A stretch of 64,000 nucleotides of DNA from Phanerodontia chrysosporium (GCA_001910725.1 MJGA01000008.1:930001-994000); one strand, 5' to 3'; shown: positions 46,908 through 61,253, numbered from the stretch's first letter. Numbers and translations: made by a program. Notes: generated by a model not told the origin, from the sequence alone.

Positions 46908-47169
46908 TACCGTGCTCGTCGGACGAGCCTGGAGGAAGGAAAATGTAAGCTGCGAGACGAAAAGAAAGAGGCAAAGAGAGAGTGCGGGGGCAGGTCGAAA
47001 GCGGGGCAGGCTGGAGAGACAGTGGTAGTCAAGAACAAAGAGGAGACGACCGCCAAGCGAGGGACGGGGAGTGTGAGCCCGCAGGGAATGACAGCTTCCG
47101 GATGAGGCAAGGCACCCGAACTCTAATATGACGGCGGCGGCCTGCTGAGCGCTACAGGCGGCGATTGTG

Positions 47170-47585
47170 TTTTTACCCTCACCTCGGCCTTCGGCGGTCC
47201 GATCGAGGTCAAGCCCTCGCGGAACGACGTCGAGGGTGGCCCTCTTCATATCCAGCGGAATATCAAACATTAATTCCACAAAATTGAGGGTCGTGGAGCA
47301 CACGCCCGGCGCCGCACCGCACAGCTCGCACTCTGCGAGGTTTCAGAAACACCAAATTTCACTCACCCGCTGCACGGCTGCTTTCGGCGGCGCGGCCTTT
47401 GCTGCAGGCATTCCGCTTTCCGCCTCGCCCTCGACGAGGGTCTCCAGCTGCGACTTGGAGCGCGACGGCGGCTGCGCGGACAGCGGCAGGTCAGTCGAGG
47501 GCGTGTACAGACAATGAACGAGCGAGACGCACCCGGCGGGCATGATGCTGGCCTGCAGGGGCAGCGCGCATGGGTGGCGATCCAT
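47170..47585 (-). CDS. Possible short gene, unknown
   Basis: The ATG at 47585 opens MDRHPCALPLQASIMPAG, continuing PSRSKSQLETLVEGEAESGM. A GTGAGT donor after KAAVQR and a CTCGCAG acceptor 34 bases later (short) would join to ECELCGAAPGVCSTTLNFVE and LMFDIPLDMKRATLDVVPRG, which looks coding. The end is unresolved: another GTGAGG donor follows. The transcript might also run into the Ser/Pro-rich gene downstream. Identity unknown. Confidence 0.25.
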
Positions 47586-49811
47586 GCGACGTAGACGGCG
47601 GTTGGGAACTGCTGCTGCTGGACATGGAAGGCGATTGCCACCGGGAGAGCGAGTGCTCTATGTATGTATGAGTGCCCAGTCGCACGAGCCTGCGTGAGAG
47701 CAGAGACAGGAAGAAGTGGTGGGGGATAAAGCAGGGGCGGCGTGGACGGCAGACGTGTAATAGGCCCAGATGCACGCCCCACCGGCAGCGCCTCGAAGAG
47801 CGGTTATATAAACTTCGCTATCGGCCTGCCGAGCAGTGTCTATCAGGGTCGGCGTGATGGAGATAGTAATGCAGCGCACGCAGCCCGATCCTGTCGCTGT
47901 CGGCGTGTCGACGCGTTGCAGACGTCGTCGCACCGCAAGGCAGGAGTGTTTCCGGAGAAACGCAAGACGTGCGAATGTGCAGCGGGGGGCCCGCACGGGA
48001 GTCTCGGTGCTGTTTGGGGGACGAGGAGCGCGGGCGGCGAGGCAGCTGTCGCGCACGTTGAGGTCTCGGCAGCTATCTAGGCGTCGCACTCGCAGAGGCG
48101 AAGAACGGGACGAGGCGATAGCTGGTGCTTGGGCTGGGAATTGCCTGGGGCGACGGGGGCGCTGGCCTGAAACGATGCTCCCGTGCAATCCTCGCAGCTT
48201 AGAGGATGGCAAGCGTGCGGACATCTTCCGCTCCGAGTATTTGAGGCGGCTGCAGAGGCATGAGGAGTCTGTCGCACGCTCTCGGATGGGTCCATATGCC
48301 GCCGCATCAGGCACCCCTCCGCCCTCGCTGCTTGATCCCGATGCCCATCTCTGATTCGCGCCTCTTGGCGCAGTCCCGTTCGCGACTGTCGCCTGCCCCG
48401 ACAAGTTCGCGTCGTCTCTTATCGACACCCGCTCTCGCTGTGGCTGGTGCTGTGCTCGACGACAATGGCCAGCCTGTGCATCCTTGTGACCTCTCAGACG
48501 TCGCCAAAATGGCGTGTGCCCTGTGTGCCTCGACCGTCTTCTTGTGCATCGTGTCCCGCTGGCGCTGGCACACCGCCCACATCCAGGGCGCACAGGATGA
48601 TCATTCAGCACACAGGAAAAGCCGAGTCATTCTCGGTACCTGTGTCTTGCAGCGCAAGCTAGCCATGATTCGGCGCGAGCTAGCCAGGTACACGACTTTT
48701 GTACGATCGCTCACGACGCCAACTTCCATAGTCTGGCCTCTACTTATCATGACTTCAGCCATCTTGGGCGATACTTTCATCGTGGCGCGCGAATCGCGTT
48801 CGACGCCCTTTGTATGAACGCTGGAAATTGGCCTGGAGCATACAACTGAGTACGTGGCGCTTTGCATACGGTGCCGTGCAACTGATCTGCTGTGAATACG
48901 GTGCAACATACGGGCCGCCATGTCTGCGCTCCTGTTAATCAGGCACAGCCGGGAACCCCGAGACGTAACTTTGTGCTCTCGCACCCTGCATGTGAGCCTA
49001 GGTGGCGCATGGTGTGTGCATGCTGCAGGCTGTCCGGGTGCAGTGAGCTTGCAGGACGGCGCGGGTCGCTTGAAGCACCGACGACTTCATTCAATGCACG
49101 TCCCGGCGGTAGCCCGATTTTGCAGAAGTGTCCGCGCTCCAAGGCACTGGTAACAGCTTGCCGTTCTCAGCGACGACACGGTGCTGCCGTTCTGTCTCGG
49201 CAGACACATATCCGCACAGTATCATGACGTTTACCGCTGCTGCGCTCTTGTGCTTGTTGTCTAGGGTGACGTCCGCGATGTCTACAGTACACTCAAGTAG
49301 TCTTGGTTCCCGTTCATTGGAATGCCGAGACACACGCGTGTATGTCGGGGATACTCTGCATCTCTATCGACAGTCCTGTCACACGCAACCCGCACTCTCT
49401 ACTCTCAATTATTTCATCAGCATCATTTGTAGCATATCTAGACTACCATGCATGCCAAGTTACCTCACTCACAAAGCCATGAACGCGCCTCGAGGCCGTC
49501 GCGCGCGCACGCTGACGCAGTGCTGCTTAACGCGTCGGGTGAGTCACGTGCCGGTGACTAAATTGTTTCCGAGGCGTCGCGCACGGCGTGCCGAACGAAC
49601 TCGTCCTCGATCCTCGACGCCTTCAGCGCCGCGCCTCCTATCCTGTTCGCTGCTGCTCTCGTTGCCGGCACACGCACCTCTGCTGTCGCCTGCTCTCTCA
49701 CTCGCCTGTTGCTTCCGACCCCTGCGCAGCTCGTTAACGCCGCTTAACTTCGGCGATTGCTCTCGCTCGAACTCTTGAGCAAGTTCTCCGAATACGAACA
49801 GGAAAACGACG
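47586..49811. other. Long stretch without a supported gene
   Basis: 2.2 kb of GC-rich sequence. A 317-codon minus frame (47658-48611), a 172-codon plus frame (47836-48354) and a 185-codon plus frame (48260-48817) overlap one another. None has a recognisable domain, and I could not choose between them. The end adjacent to 49812 is the promoter of the ferredoxin gene. Confidence 0.4.
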
Positions 49812-51189
<1,378 letters not shown>

Positions 51190-51862
51190 CTAGATGGCCT
51201 GGTAGTAGCTGATCGTTGGGTTTCCAGTTGCAGGGAACGTGATGTTGCCAACCACGAACTTCCCGTTCAAGTCCATTCGTGACGGGGAGTCGGTCTCGAC
51301 ATGGCTACACGCTGTGGTCAGCTTTCCGTCGGCACCGAGGCTGCAGGTACTTACGCAAACATCAGACTCGACTGGTGAAGTTTTCTGACGCGGATCCAGC
51401 AGTAAGCTCATGTCTCTATCATAACGAACAAGGTGCCACTCACCCGACGCCGGTGATCGAGAACGACATGAGGCTCTGGTCATCAGTGAACCGCAGCGCC
51501 ATCTTCATGTCCGGGAAGAACAGCCCGGCCGACTCGCTCACGAGCCCACCATCGATCGCGCCGCCGAGGACCTCGGCGACGGGCTTTCCGGTCGCGTCCC
51601 GGAAGCTCCCTCTGCAGGCCGCTGTCATCAGTCTCGCGTTCTCTCGTGAAGACATCCAAGGGAAGACGCACTCGGGGAGGAGCGGGACGTTGATGCGCGT
51701 CCCGAATGGGCCCTTGAACGTGTCGAACGGCCCGAGCACGAGCTCGCCGTAGAGCAGCAGCTCGAACTTGGGCACCTGGTTTGGCGGCGGGCCCGGCAGT
51801 GCGGCGCCGTACGCGGCGAGTGCGGCGAGCAGGAGCGTAAACACGGCGACGAGGACGCGCAT
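51190..51862 (-). CDS. Secreted protein of unknown family
   Basis: The ATG at 51862 opens a classical signal peptide (MRVLVAVFTLLLAALAAYGA). The mature part reads KFELLLYGELVLGPFDTFKG, LLPECVFPWMSSRENARLMT, then FFPDMKMALRFTDDQ and SFSITGVG. An intron of about 103 bases (GTGAGT...CCTGCAG) joins to LGADGKLTTACSHVETDS and GNITFPATGNPTISYYQAI, stop at 51190. Total near 195 residues, four Cys, one N-glycosylation site (NIT). The splice choice is based on phase; an internal GTCAG acceptor does not fit. It could be a cell-wall or effector-like protein, but that is inference. Confidence 0.8.
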
Positions 51863-52705
51863 ACTTGGTCGTTGCAGGGTGGGAGGCGGGGGCAGGGACG
51901 TAGTTCTGACTGCCATGCGCTATAAATGTTGGTTTTGCGAATGTAGGGCCGTGGCAAACGTGCTGGGCCTGACCGGCGTCGTGTGTACCTCGCTGATCGA
52001 CTGTATGGAAGAATTTTGGCCTTTACTCACGGGAGCCCGAGGACGCGGTTCGCGCAAGCGTCGCGCTCACGGTCAAGCAAGGTACATCGCGTGGGGAACT
52101 ATGTCGAGAACCACCTCGGTCGCGGCATAGCCGACGCGTTGATCAGAGCCGACAGCCACCCATTGAGTCCCTGCTACTATTTACTTTAGACGTAGCACCG
52201 CCGCCTTACCGGCAACGCCACAAAGGAGCGCGTCGCAGCCGGAAAGACAGAGATGTGGACTTACACACGGTTGAGGTTCCCACAGCCTGGACGTTCGTGT
52301 GCCTGTGCTCATGAGCTATATATATTGCGAGCCTGATACAAGGCACAATTGGCAACGAACAGAAGAGAACGCGGTTGTAGTCCGAGACTCGTGTCCGCGG
52401 ATGCCCGACCGCCATAGATTCTGTGGCTCCGAGGAATATCCACCGCAAATCTGTCCATATGCACGTCTTCTTCGGCTCTTACGCTTTCTTGAGCCGTATG
52501 AGGATGGTCAGTCGAGCAAGCTCGGTGACCATGATAAATATTGTCAGGATTGAGTCTTCAAGCTGTCTTCGTGCGCCGTACCCGGGCATCACGCCATGCA
52601 CAAGGCACAGATGGAAATCTGGATGGCTTCGTGCACATGCGGATACTTAGAGACCCTGGTTATGAGGCTGGACGTCAACAATACGAACAAAAGCATGACA
52701 TGCTT
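51863..52705. other. Intergenic, promoter of the secreted protein gene
   Basis: About 840 bases. On the minus strand ATTTATAG near 51934 may serve as a TATA box for the secreted protein. No gene supported. Confidence 0.4.
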
Positions 52706-54663
52706 TCAGGTCCGCGTTCTTCCCGGCGGCTTTGCGACAGCAGGCATTCGAGGCTGGCTAGGACAGCTGTCCAGACGCGAGATTGGAAGCGAGATAGACT
52801 CGAACTCCTGCCGATTCCCATAGAAGTCGCGCATATTGAGCCTGCAGCGGTCGCTTCTATGTCAGCGAGGTGTAGGCGCACGATCACGGCGGACTTACGA
52901 GGCGAGTAGCGAATTCGCGTACAGACTTGACATCGGGAAGTAGACTTCAGACCATCAGCAGTTGGCCTTTTAAAGTAGAGCCAAAGGACACGTACATGCT
53001 ACAAATATGAAGCTATGCTCCAGTTTGACGAACTACATGGAGGTTGTGAGTGTTGCACGTGGAGAAAGAGAGCCCAAAGTCAAAGTTACCGTGATGAGGC
53101 ATCCCATCGCTACCATGCTGCTTTCTCGTTAGTTGCAGGATTTCAGCGACATGTCTTTGGCGACGAACCTCGTCAAGAGGCCGGTATTAATAGTGTACAC
53201 CAACAGCAGGTTGAGGTATGATCCAATTCTGAGCAAGGAGAGATCAGCCGCATGGTCGGGCTCATTAGATGCATCAACCAACCTCCTGCTGCAAACCTTG
53301 TTGCGGGAGCGTGCAAGATAGAAGCATAGGAGCAATGCCAAGATGACGTCTGACGCAAAGACCAGTGCCATGTCAGCACTTAATACCCACTGCGAGTGCG
53401 AATCATTAGGGACAAGAACGACTAGACAGTGCCACACGGACATACCTGGCTGGTTCTCCTGAATGCTGAGAACGTCCCAGACCTGTGCGATTGCCCGCTG
53501 ACAACTGGAGATGCACGACGACGTCAGCAATACGTTTCCAAATCATCGAAGGCAACTGACGCATTGTGAGAGCTGTAATAAACGTTTGGAGTGAGAATTC
53601 GTGGTCAGACGCAGTGAGATTCGTCTATGTACCGAGTGCAAATGCTACGCAGCAGGTCTAAACGAGAAGTCAGCCTGGCGGTAGGAGTGACCGGAAAATG
53701 AACGTACTAAGAACGCTGTGAGTGGCCGGTTTCTCTGACTTACTGGATAATGCATAAGGTAAGCGTACTGCCTGTAGTTGTAACAGATTGACCTACAAAT
53801 CCAAATTCTGTAGATATAAGAACTACGGTGCGTAGTTAGCGCTTGATTCCGAAGTAACATTACGAGGGTACGGACCTTCGGACAAGAGCGTCGTTGAGTC
53901 CCTGCGTGATTAAGTGAGGACCGAGATGAGCATTTTCGATTTGTCAGAAAAGGCCGCACTATTCGAGTACGCACCGTTAGGACGACCCCAGCCTGCGAGG
54001 CAGGTCAGCGATATCTGTCAGTTCGAGTAAGCTAGAGCGTGACTGACCGAGATACTCCTGCAAGTGAAGTCTGATCAGATTGCGAGAATTGCCATAGTAG
54101 AGATCCATTCCGTACCAGGTAATACGATCGATGGTATCAGGATGGAAGTAGTTGGATACCATGTACCTTTAAACGCGAGCCAGGTGAATATATGCAGCGA
54201 AGCGAGTGCAGCAAAGGTCGTACCAATAGCAAGGATGTATTGTCAAAGCCAGATGTGCGGTATTCACGACCCTGATCGAGTCGTACTGAGGAAAATGCGT
54301 TGTGCCGTGACTCATTTTCAACTCACCACAGGGTCCATACCTGAATGCAGACGAAAATGCATTAAAGTCCGAGTGTGCCCAGATCAGGTCATACACGCAC
54401 AACGTATCTGATGATGCATTCATCTCGTGAAGTCCTCCGCAACAGAAGAAATGTCTGAAGGCAGACTATGCCATAAAATCTAGATAAAACGATGATCATC
54501 GCTGTGAGCAGGGACAGTGCAGAGGACACCGGATGGAAGTGGAAACGCACACCGCGCATATGAAGCCCCCTATCAGCAATGCGCCTAGGGTGTTATCGAG
54601 GGCAGGGAGAATTTCTGCCGGGTCCGCTGTTGTGGAGGGAGTGGGGGTCATCAAGGTCGTCAT
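52706..54663 (-). CDS. DUF6534-type membrane protein, very intron-rich
   Basis: At least 12 short exons, missed by simple ORF calling. Start at 54663 (MTTLMTPTPSTTADPAEILP, then ALDNTLGALLIGGFICAV). Successive exons read FYGIVCLQTFLLLRRTSRDE, VWTLW, VVNTAHLALTIH, YMVSNYFHPDTIDRITW, GLNDALVRRIW, then WVLSADMALVFASDVILALL, LLLVYTINTGLLT, MVAMGCLITFVKLEHSFIFVA and LYANSLLASLNMRDFYGN. The order and wording follow the mushroom DUF6534 family (DxxxAxxLCxYL, YTINTGLLTS, YxNSLLAxLN). One junction near 52990 is one base out of phase by my reading, so either a splice site was misjudged or a base is missing. Function unknown. End at 52706 after PPGRTRT. Confidence 0.72.
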
Positions 54664-55653
54664 AATCGCAGAGAAAGTCCAGGCTAGTAGACCTCGTCTG
54701 CCGGTGCACGCCCTCGTATATGTACGGCCTTGTGGAATGTAGTCGCCGTGGCAATCTTCCGCCTAGACTGGCACGAGGCGGTGCACGAATCCGCCAACGC
54801 TGATTCTCGCATCAACGAGCGGGAAGGCTACTCAGGAACATGGAGTAGGAGGATCTACGCGCTCGCAGGCTGCCGCAAGGCTGTCAACCTGCGACTCGGG
54901 TGACCGGGCAGCCTGATCGGAAGGCACAAAAAGCTCCTAGCGTAAGAGCCAAGGTGCGAGGCGGTAGCATATCATGGGATTCGATGACGACGGGCATTGT
55001 GCGGTCTATGTGCTGCCCAGAATGGACCGAGTTCGAAAGCGACTGGCAATGCATGGAATAGCATTTAGAATCACGAGAACATCACACGGAATGTTCTGCT
55101 ACATGTACCTTTCAAGACCATGGCATAATAAGTAAACCTTCTCCAGGACGCGGTCCTATGATCTTGCTCTAGATCTAGAGCATGAGGCTGGGCTGCAAAG
55201 CCTAGTTGGTCAAGCGGCGAGGGAATTGCCGACACATGAGATCAATCTGTATTGCACGGATGGGCCAGATAGACCAGAGCACAGATAGTATCATCTATTG
55301 GCATGCAATGTAGAGTATATCGTGACCAAGGTGAGTGCTGCAAATCAGTGTCGATATCAGGTAGGTCGAGGTTACGGGCGTGAACTATTTGGATGCATAT
55401 GACACTCACGGCGTACCTCAGGTAGCTCTCGCTGACATATGTCGTGTTGGATGGTAGGGCAGCAGCGGTCTCTCGATGCCGACACGGCGACAAGTTGAGC
55501 GGATGGGAGCGCGCATCTCAAATAGGCAGTGAAACGGCAGTTGCCGAGCGCCGCTCATCGACGCCTCTGGAGAATGCATGAGCTTCCCGTACTTTTAGTA
55601 CGCAGGGGTCGGTGTAGGCGACACGACCACCACCTCCGCCAGCCACGACTACC
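54664..55653. other. Intergenic, divergent promoter region
   Basis: About 1 kb between the divergent DUF6534-type and ubiquitin-fold genes. Short frames only; no repeats noticed. Confidence 0.5.
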
Positions 55654-56472
55654 ATGTCGACGGACCCGTCGACGACACAGCAGGGCTTCTCTGCGCCCCG
55701 GACCCGCCCGTCCTCGTCCGCTGGTCCCGACGCCCTCGCCCCACAGCGCACAGACATCTCCTTTCTCTCGCCGTCCGCGCGGACGTCTTTCACCCGAGTC
55801 GATGTTGCTGCGGGCGGTGACGAAGATAGCTCTGCCGCGCCGGACGACCTCCGTGTGGAACCCGCCACGGAAAGAGAGGGCGCGTTGGAGACCGAGGTGC
55901 CCCAACCCCCGCAGGTCTCGCTCACGTTTCTCCTTGTCTCGGGCAAGCGGCGGACGATGTCGTTTGACCCGGACATCACAGTCGGGCGGGCGAAGGAGCT
56001 GGTCTGGAATGCATGGCCAAATGGTGCGCATCGCTGCTGCAGCATCCTGAAGTTGCGCTTACGGTCTGCTCCGCTTTTCTAACGCGCCACATACTGGAAT
56101 TTAGAGTGGCAAGACGAGCGGCCGCCAGCTCCGTCATATTTACGAATACTATATCTAGGCAAAATCCTTCAAGATGACGATACCCTTACTAGTACGTGGG
56201 CCCACGCTATGCTAGTGAAGCATCAACTAATGCAGTGATTAACTCGCTTAGAGGTCGGCTTCCCGACATATATACCCAACTCAACATCTGCTCAGTCAAG
56301 CGAGTCGATGACGCCTGCCCCGACGGTCGTGCACTTATCTATACGTCCTTGCCCGCCACCTGGGGCGAAGGACACACCGAAGAAGAAGAGCATCCGCCGT
56401 GGCGGCAGTATGTCGGAGGTGGACGAGGAAGCGGGTAGTCAGGGCTGCTGCTCGGGCTGCGTGATTTGCTAG
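55654..56472 (+). CDS. Membrane-anchored ubiquitin-fold protein, UBL3-like, with C-terminal prenylation motif
   Basis: Start at 55654 (MSTDPSTTQQGFSAPRTRPS). A disordered acidic/Ser N-terminus precedes the ubiquitin-like fold: QVSLTFLLVSGKRRTMSFDP, ITVGRAKELVWNAWPN, then after introns EWQDERPPAPSYLRILYLGK and LQDDDTLTK, then TPAPTVVHLSIRPCPPPG. The C-terminus is GCCSGCVIC: a CAAX-type box with upstream cysteines for palmitoylation, the signature of UBL3/MUB proteins that sit at the plasma membrane and recruit E2 enzymes or sort proteins into vesicles. Three exons, stop at 56470-56472. A clear-cut assignment despite its small size. Confidence 0.92.
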
Positions 56473-57121
56473 GCCTTCTGGGTCATACGGGACGGATGGA
56501 TATGTTTACGATCTGTATCTTATGTTACGTTGCTGATAGTGGACGGTGGAGGGGATACCCGTGCGGTCGCGAGGCGGGCCGCTGTCGCGTTACCGCAGTG
56601 CTAGCATCGATAGTTGACCGGCTGGACAGGACTCTGCGCGATCTCGGTGCGCCTGCTGTGCGATTTTGGTACACTACTGGATGTCATCTAGTTATGCTTG
56701 CTATGGAAGTGATCGCTGTTTTTACGGTCGTTGTACTATGTCGCAATCCATCCGGAGTGATGCATTACGCGAGGCCGTACGCGTCTGGAGGTGAGGACGA
56801 GGCGTGTCCTGCTCGCGATCACACGAGCTGGCGGACGCCGGGCGTGAGAAGATTGGGGAAAGCTGCTCGGGGGCGATGAGGAGGGCGGAAGAGACAGAAA
56901 CGAGGATGCAGCTTGCGCCAGGGGACGAGTCGAGGCTGAAAATGTTGTCCGACTGTCTGGCCATGCGCGATTTCCTACGGATGAGCCCATCCCCTCGACT
57001 GCCGCCCGCACAGGATAAATACCCCAACGGACGTAGCGCGTTCAATCGTGTCCCTACCCCTCCTCCCTTCCCCCACCACCACCTCCCCTCACGCCCATAG
57101 ACTGGTCAGAGCACGCCAAAA
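56473..57121. promoter_or_regulatory. Promoter and leader of ATP-citrate lyase
   Basis: About 650 bases. Just upstream of the ATG at 57122 is a long pyrimidine-rich tract (cctcctcccttcccccacca, about 57055-57090), as in strongly expressed basidiomycete genes, and a GATAAATA TATA-like element near 57014. No gene supported. Confidence 0.5.
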
Positions 57122-60100
57122 ATGTCCGCCAAACGTGAGTGCACCGTCCCCGCCGGGCATCCGTCTCGTCCTCCGTCTTCCGTCCTCCGTCTGCGTCCCG
57201 TTTCCGCCGTCCGCTGACCTGACACTCCTTCCGTCCAGCCATCCGCGAGTACGACGCCAAGCTCCTGCTCGCGTACTGGCTCGAGCGTGCACCGGCCGTT
57301 GACGCGAACGCCACGGTCAAGACCAACTTCGTCTACCCATCGCCGCGCGTTGCGCAGGTTTCCTGGGATGCCGCGACGGACTCGATCACCCCCGAGTCCC
57401 AGCTCCCCGGCTGGGTCTTCAACACCAAGCTCGTCGCCAAGCCCGATCAGCTCATCAAGCGTCGCGGCAAGGCTGGCCTGCTCGCCCTGAACAAGACCTG
57501 GGACGAGGCCAAGGAGTGGATCCAGCAGCGCGCTGGCAAGCCCCAGAAGGTATGTCCGCCTTCCACTCGTCCCTGCGCACTCTGTCCCCGCGTTTCGCGC
57601 TCTTCTGCGCTTCTGCATCGATATCGTGCTTGTCAGCACATTATCGCCCTTGCTGTTCCGATCCTGTCCCCGCTGCAGTGCTGCGGCTGGCGTCCTAACT
57701 CCTTTGCCTACCTCTGCCCGCTGCTGACGACTATCGTCGTGCGATACGCGTCTCGCGACCCTCTTCGACCCGCGTCCTCCGGGACGCGACTCATCTCCGA
57801 GCCCGCGTGTACCAAGGCGTCTAACTAATTGCTTCTCGCACAGGTCGAGTCTGTGACCGGCACTCTGAACAACTTCATCCTCGAGCCCTTCCTCCCCACC
57901 CGTCCCACACCGAGTTCTACGTCTGCGTGACGTCGCAGCGTGAGGGTGACTCCATCCTGTTCACACACGAGGGTGGTGTCGATGTTGGTGATGTCAACGC
58001 GAAGGCTCTTGTCCTCAACCTCCCTGTCGGCGCGCCGTTCCCCTCGCGCGAGACTATCAAGGAGACCCTCCTTGTGCACGTCCCCGAAGAGAAGAAGGAG
58101 ACCCTTGTCGACTTCCTCACCCGCCTCTACTCGGTCTACGTCGACCTTCACTTCGCGTACCTCGAGATCAACCCTCTCGTCTGCCTTGATGGCGAGAACG
58201 GCGCTCCGCCGACCATCCACTACCTCGACATGGCTGCCAAGCTCGACCAGACCGCCGAGTCCATTTGCGGCCCGAAGTGGGCGATCGCTCGCGATCTGAC
58301 CGTCTACGAGCCGGGCTCGCAGGCGACGACCAGCAAGGGCAAGACCGTCTCTGCTGACCGTGGCCCGCCGATGGTAAGTAATATGTTAGACGCATCAACG
58401 CCATTACTCACGCTTGATATCATAGGTCTGGCCAGCTCCGTTCGGTCGTGACTTGACCAAGGAGGAGGCATACATCCAGAAGCTCGATGGCTCTACTGGT
58501 GCTTCGCTGAAGCTCACCGTCCTCAACCCGAGGGTCGCATCTGGACCATGGTTGCTGGTGGCGGTGCTTCCGTCGTGTACTCGGATGCCATCGCTGCGCA
58601 CGGCTTCGCGCACGAGCTCGCTAACTACGGCGAGTACTCCGGTGCACCCACCGAAGGCCAGACTTACGAATACGCGAAGACCATCCGTGAGTCTTCACCG
58701 TGATCTTTAGCTTGGGTGTGATACTCAATGCTCTGCAGTTGATCTGATGACCCGCGGCACTCCTCGCCCCGATGGCAAGATTCTCATCATCGGTGGTGGT
58801 ATTGCCAACTTCACCAACGTTGCGGCTACCTTCAAGGGTATCATTCGCGCCCTCAAGGAGTACAAGGGCCCACTCATCAACCACAAGGTCCGGATCTTCG
58901 TCCGCCGTGGTGGTCCCAACTACCAGGAGGGTCTCAAGGCCATGCGTCTCCTCGGTGAATCGCTGGGCGTCGAGATCAAGGTGTACGGCCCCGACACCCA
59001 CATCACCGCCATCGTCCCGCTCGCGCTGGGCATCAAGTCGGAGCCCAAGAACCCCATCCAGTCCATCCCGCCCACTGCTCCGGGTTCGCCCAAGGCGCCT
59101 GCTGTCGAGGGCCCCGGTTACACTGACCCCGGCGTCGGCACGATCCACCCCGACGGCGAGCGCACACAGCCCAACGACCAGATCGTGCGCTTCGACAACG
59201 TCGAGCACGCCCAGTCTGCGCGCCCCTGGTACCGCCCCTTCGATGCCAACACCCGCTCGTTCGTCTACGGTCTCCAGCCGCGTGCCATCCAGGGCATGCT
59301 CGACTTCGACTACTCCTGCGGCCGTGAGACGCCCTCCGTCGCCGCGATGATCTACCCCTTCGGTGGCCACCACATCCAGAAGTTCTACTGGGGCACCAAG
59401 GAGACGCTCCTCCCCGTCTACACGAGCGTTGAGGAGGCCGCGAAGAAGCACCCCGATGCCGACGTTGTTGTCAACTTTGCCTCGTCGCGCTCGGTCTACT
59501 CGAGCACCCTCGAGATCCTGAAGTTCCCTCAGATCAAGAGCATTGCTATCATTGCTGAGGGTGTCCCGAGCGTCACGCACGCGAGATTCTCCACCTCGCC
59601 AAGGCCAAGGGTGTCCTCATCATCGGCCCTGCTACCGTCGGTGGTATCAAGCCCGGCTGCTTCCGTATTGGTAACTCCGGAGGGTATGTTCTGATGCTAC
59701 TTTGTTCATATCCATGCTAACATGACATGCAGCATGATGGACAACATCATCGCGTCGAAGCTGTACCGCCCCGGTTCCGTCGGCTACGTCTCCAAGTCCG
59801 GAGGCATGTCCAACGAGCTGAACAACATCCTCTCGCTCGTTACCAACGGTACCTACGAGGGAATTGCTATCGGTGGTGACCGTTACCCCGGCTCGACCTT
59901 CATCGACCACCTTCTGCGCTACGAGAACGACCCTGAGTGCAAGATGCTTGTCCTCCTCGGTGAGGTCGGTGGTATCGAGGAGTACCGCGTCATTGAGGCT
60001 GTCAAGAAGGGTCTCATCAAGAAGCCGATCGTCGCCTGGGCTATCGGTACCTGCGCGAAGATGTTCACCACCGAGGTGCAGTTCGGTCACGCAGGCTCCA

Positions 60101-61253
60101 TGGCCAACTCGGACATGGAGACCGCCGATGCGAAGAACGCGGCCATGCGCAAGGCTGGCTTCATCGTTCCCGACACCTTCGAGGACCTCCCTCAGGTTCT
60201 CCGTGAGGCCTACGAGCGCCTTGTCGCGAACGGCACCATTGTGCCCAAGCCTGAGCGCGAGCCCCCTGTCATCCCCATGGACTACAAGTGGGCGCAGGAG
60301 CTCGGCCTCATCCGCAAGCCCGCGGCCTTCATCTCGACTATCTCCGACGAGCGTGGCCAGGAGCTGCTCTACGCTGGCATGCGCATTTCCGACGTCTTCA
60401 AGGAGGACATTGGCATCGGTGGTGTCGTCTCCCTTCTGTGGTTCCGCCGCCGCCTCCCGCCATGGGCGACCAAGTTCATCGAGATGGTGCTCATGCTTAC
60501 CGCCGACCACGGTCCTGCCGTCTCTGGTGCGATGAACACCATCGTCGCGACGCGTGCTGGCAAGGACCTCATCTCCTCGCTGGCGTCCGGTCTCCTGACC
60601 ATCGGCAGCCGCTTCGGTGGTGCGCTCGATGAGGCCGCGTCCATGTTCTCGAACGCCCGTGACACCGGCCTGACGCCGCGCGAGTTCGTCGACCAGTGCC
60701 GCAAGCAGAACAAGCTCATCTCGGGTATCGGCCACAAGATCAAGAGCGTCAACAACCCCGATCTTCGTGTCGAGCTCGTCAAGGAGTACGTCCGCAAGAA
60801 CTTCCCGAGCCACAGTCTCCTCGACTACGCCCTCGCTGTCGAGAAGGTCACCACCTCGAAGAAGGACACGGTACGTCACTGACATTCGCGTTGATCAATC
60901 TTGAAGACTGACCTGTTCGCGATAGCTCATCCTTAACGTCGACGGATGCATCGCTGTCTGCTTCGTCGATCTCCTGCGCGACTCTGGTGCGTTCACGCCC
61001 GAGGAGGCTGATGAGTACATCAAGGTATGTGCCCTTAATTACATGCATCGCTAAACGGCTTTTTTAAACTTTTGCGCTACCACAGATCGGTACGCTCAAC
61101 GGCCTGTTCGTGCTCGGTCGGTCAATCGGTTTCATTGGCCACCACTTGGACCAGAAGCGTCTGCGCGCGCCGCTGTACCGCCACCCTGCGGACGACATCT
61201 TTATCAACATGGCGGACCTCCAGCAGCCGCGCGTGCTTGGCAAGATGGCGTGA
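57122..61253 (+). CDS. ACL: ATP-citrate lyase, single-chain (fused) form; three one-base frame breaks
   Basis: Makes cytosolic acetyl-CoA and oxaloacetate from citrate, CoA and ATP. Start at 57122 ([22 protein letters not shown]). ATP-grasp part: [21 protein letters not shown] [11 protein letters not shown]. Then the citrate/CoA-binding middle: [21 protein letters not shown] segment, [20 protein letters not shown]. Catalytic phosphohistidine loop: [21 protein letters not shown]-terminal citrate-synthase-like domain: [52 protein letters not shown]. About 1,140 residues in about seven exons. The frame breaks at C4 57894-57897, CCC 58527-58529 and CCC 59575-59577, where one more C in each restores the family sequence exactly. 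The enzyme is essential for lipid synthesis, so errors are likelier than decay. Confidence 0.95.

Noticed and set aside
46908..47303. Upstream in-frame extension of the Ser/Pro-rich protein to a 604-codon frame
   Set aside because: The added part is a pyrimidine-rich leader translated as FLFVSQLTFSFLQ; open frames are common in such GC/CT-rich DNA.
47658..48817. Long overlapping frames on both strands (317, 172 and 185 codons)
   Set aside because: Arg/Ser-rich composition typical of GC-rich non-coding frames; no domain, and no basis to prefer one strand.
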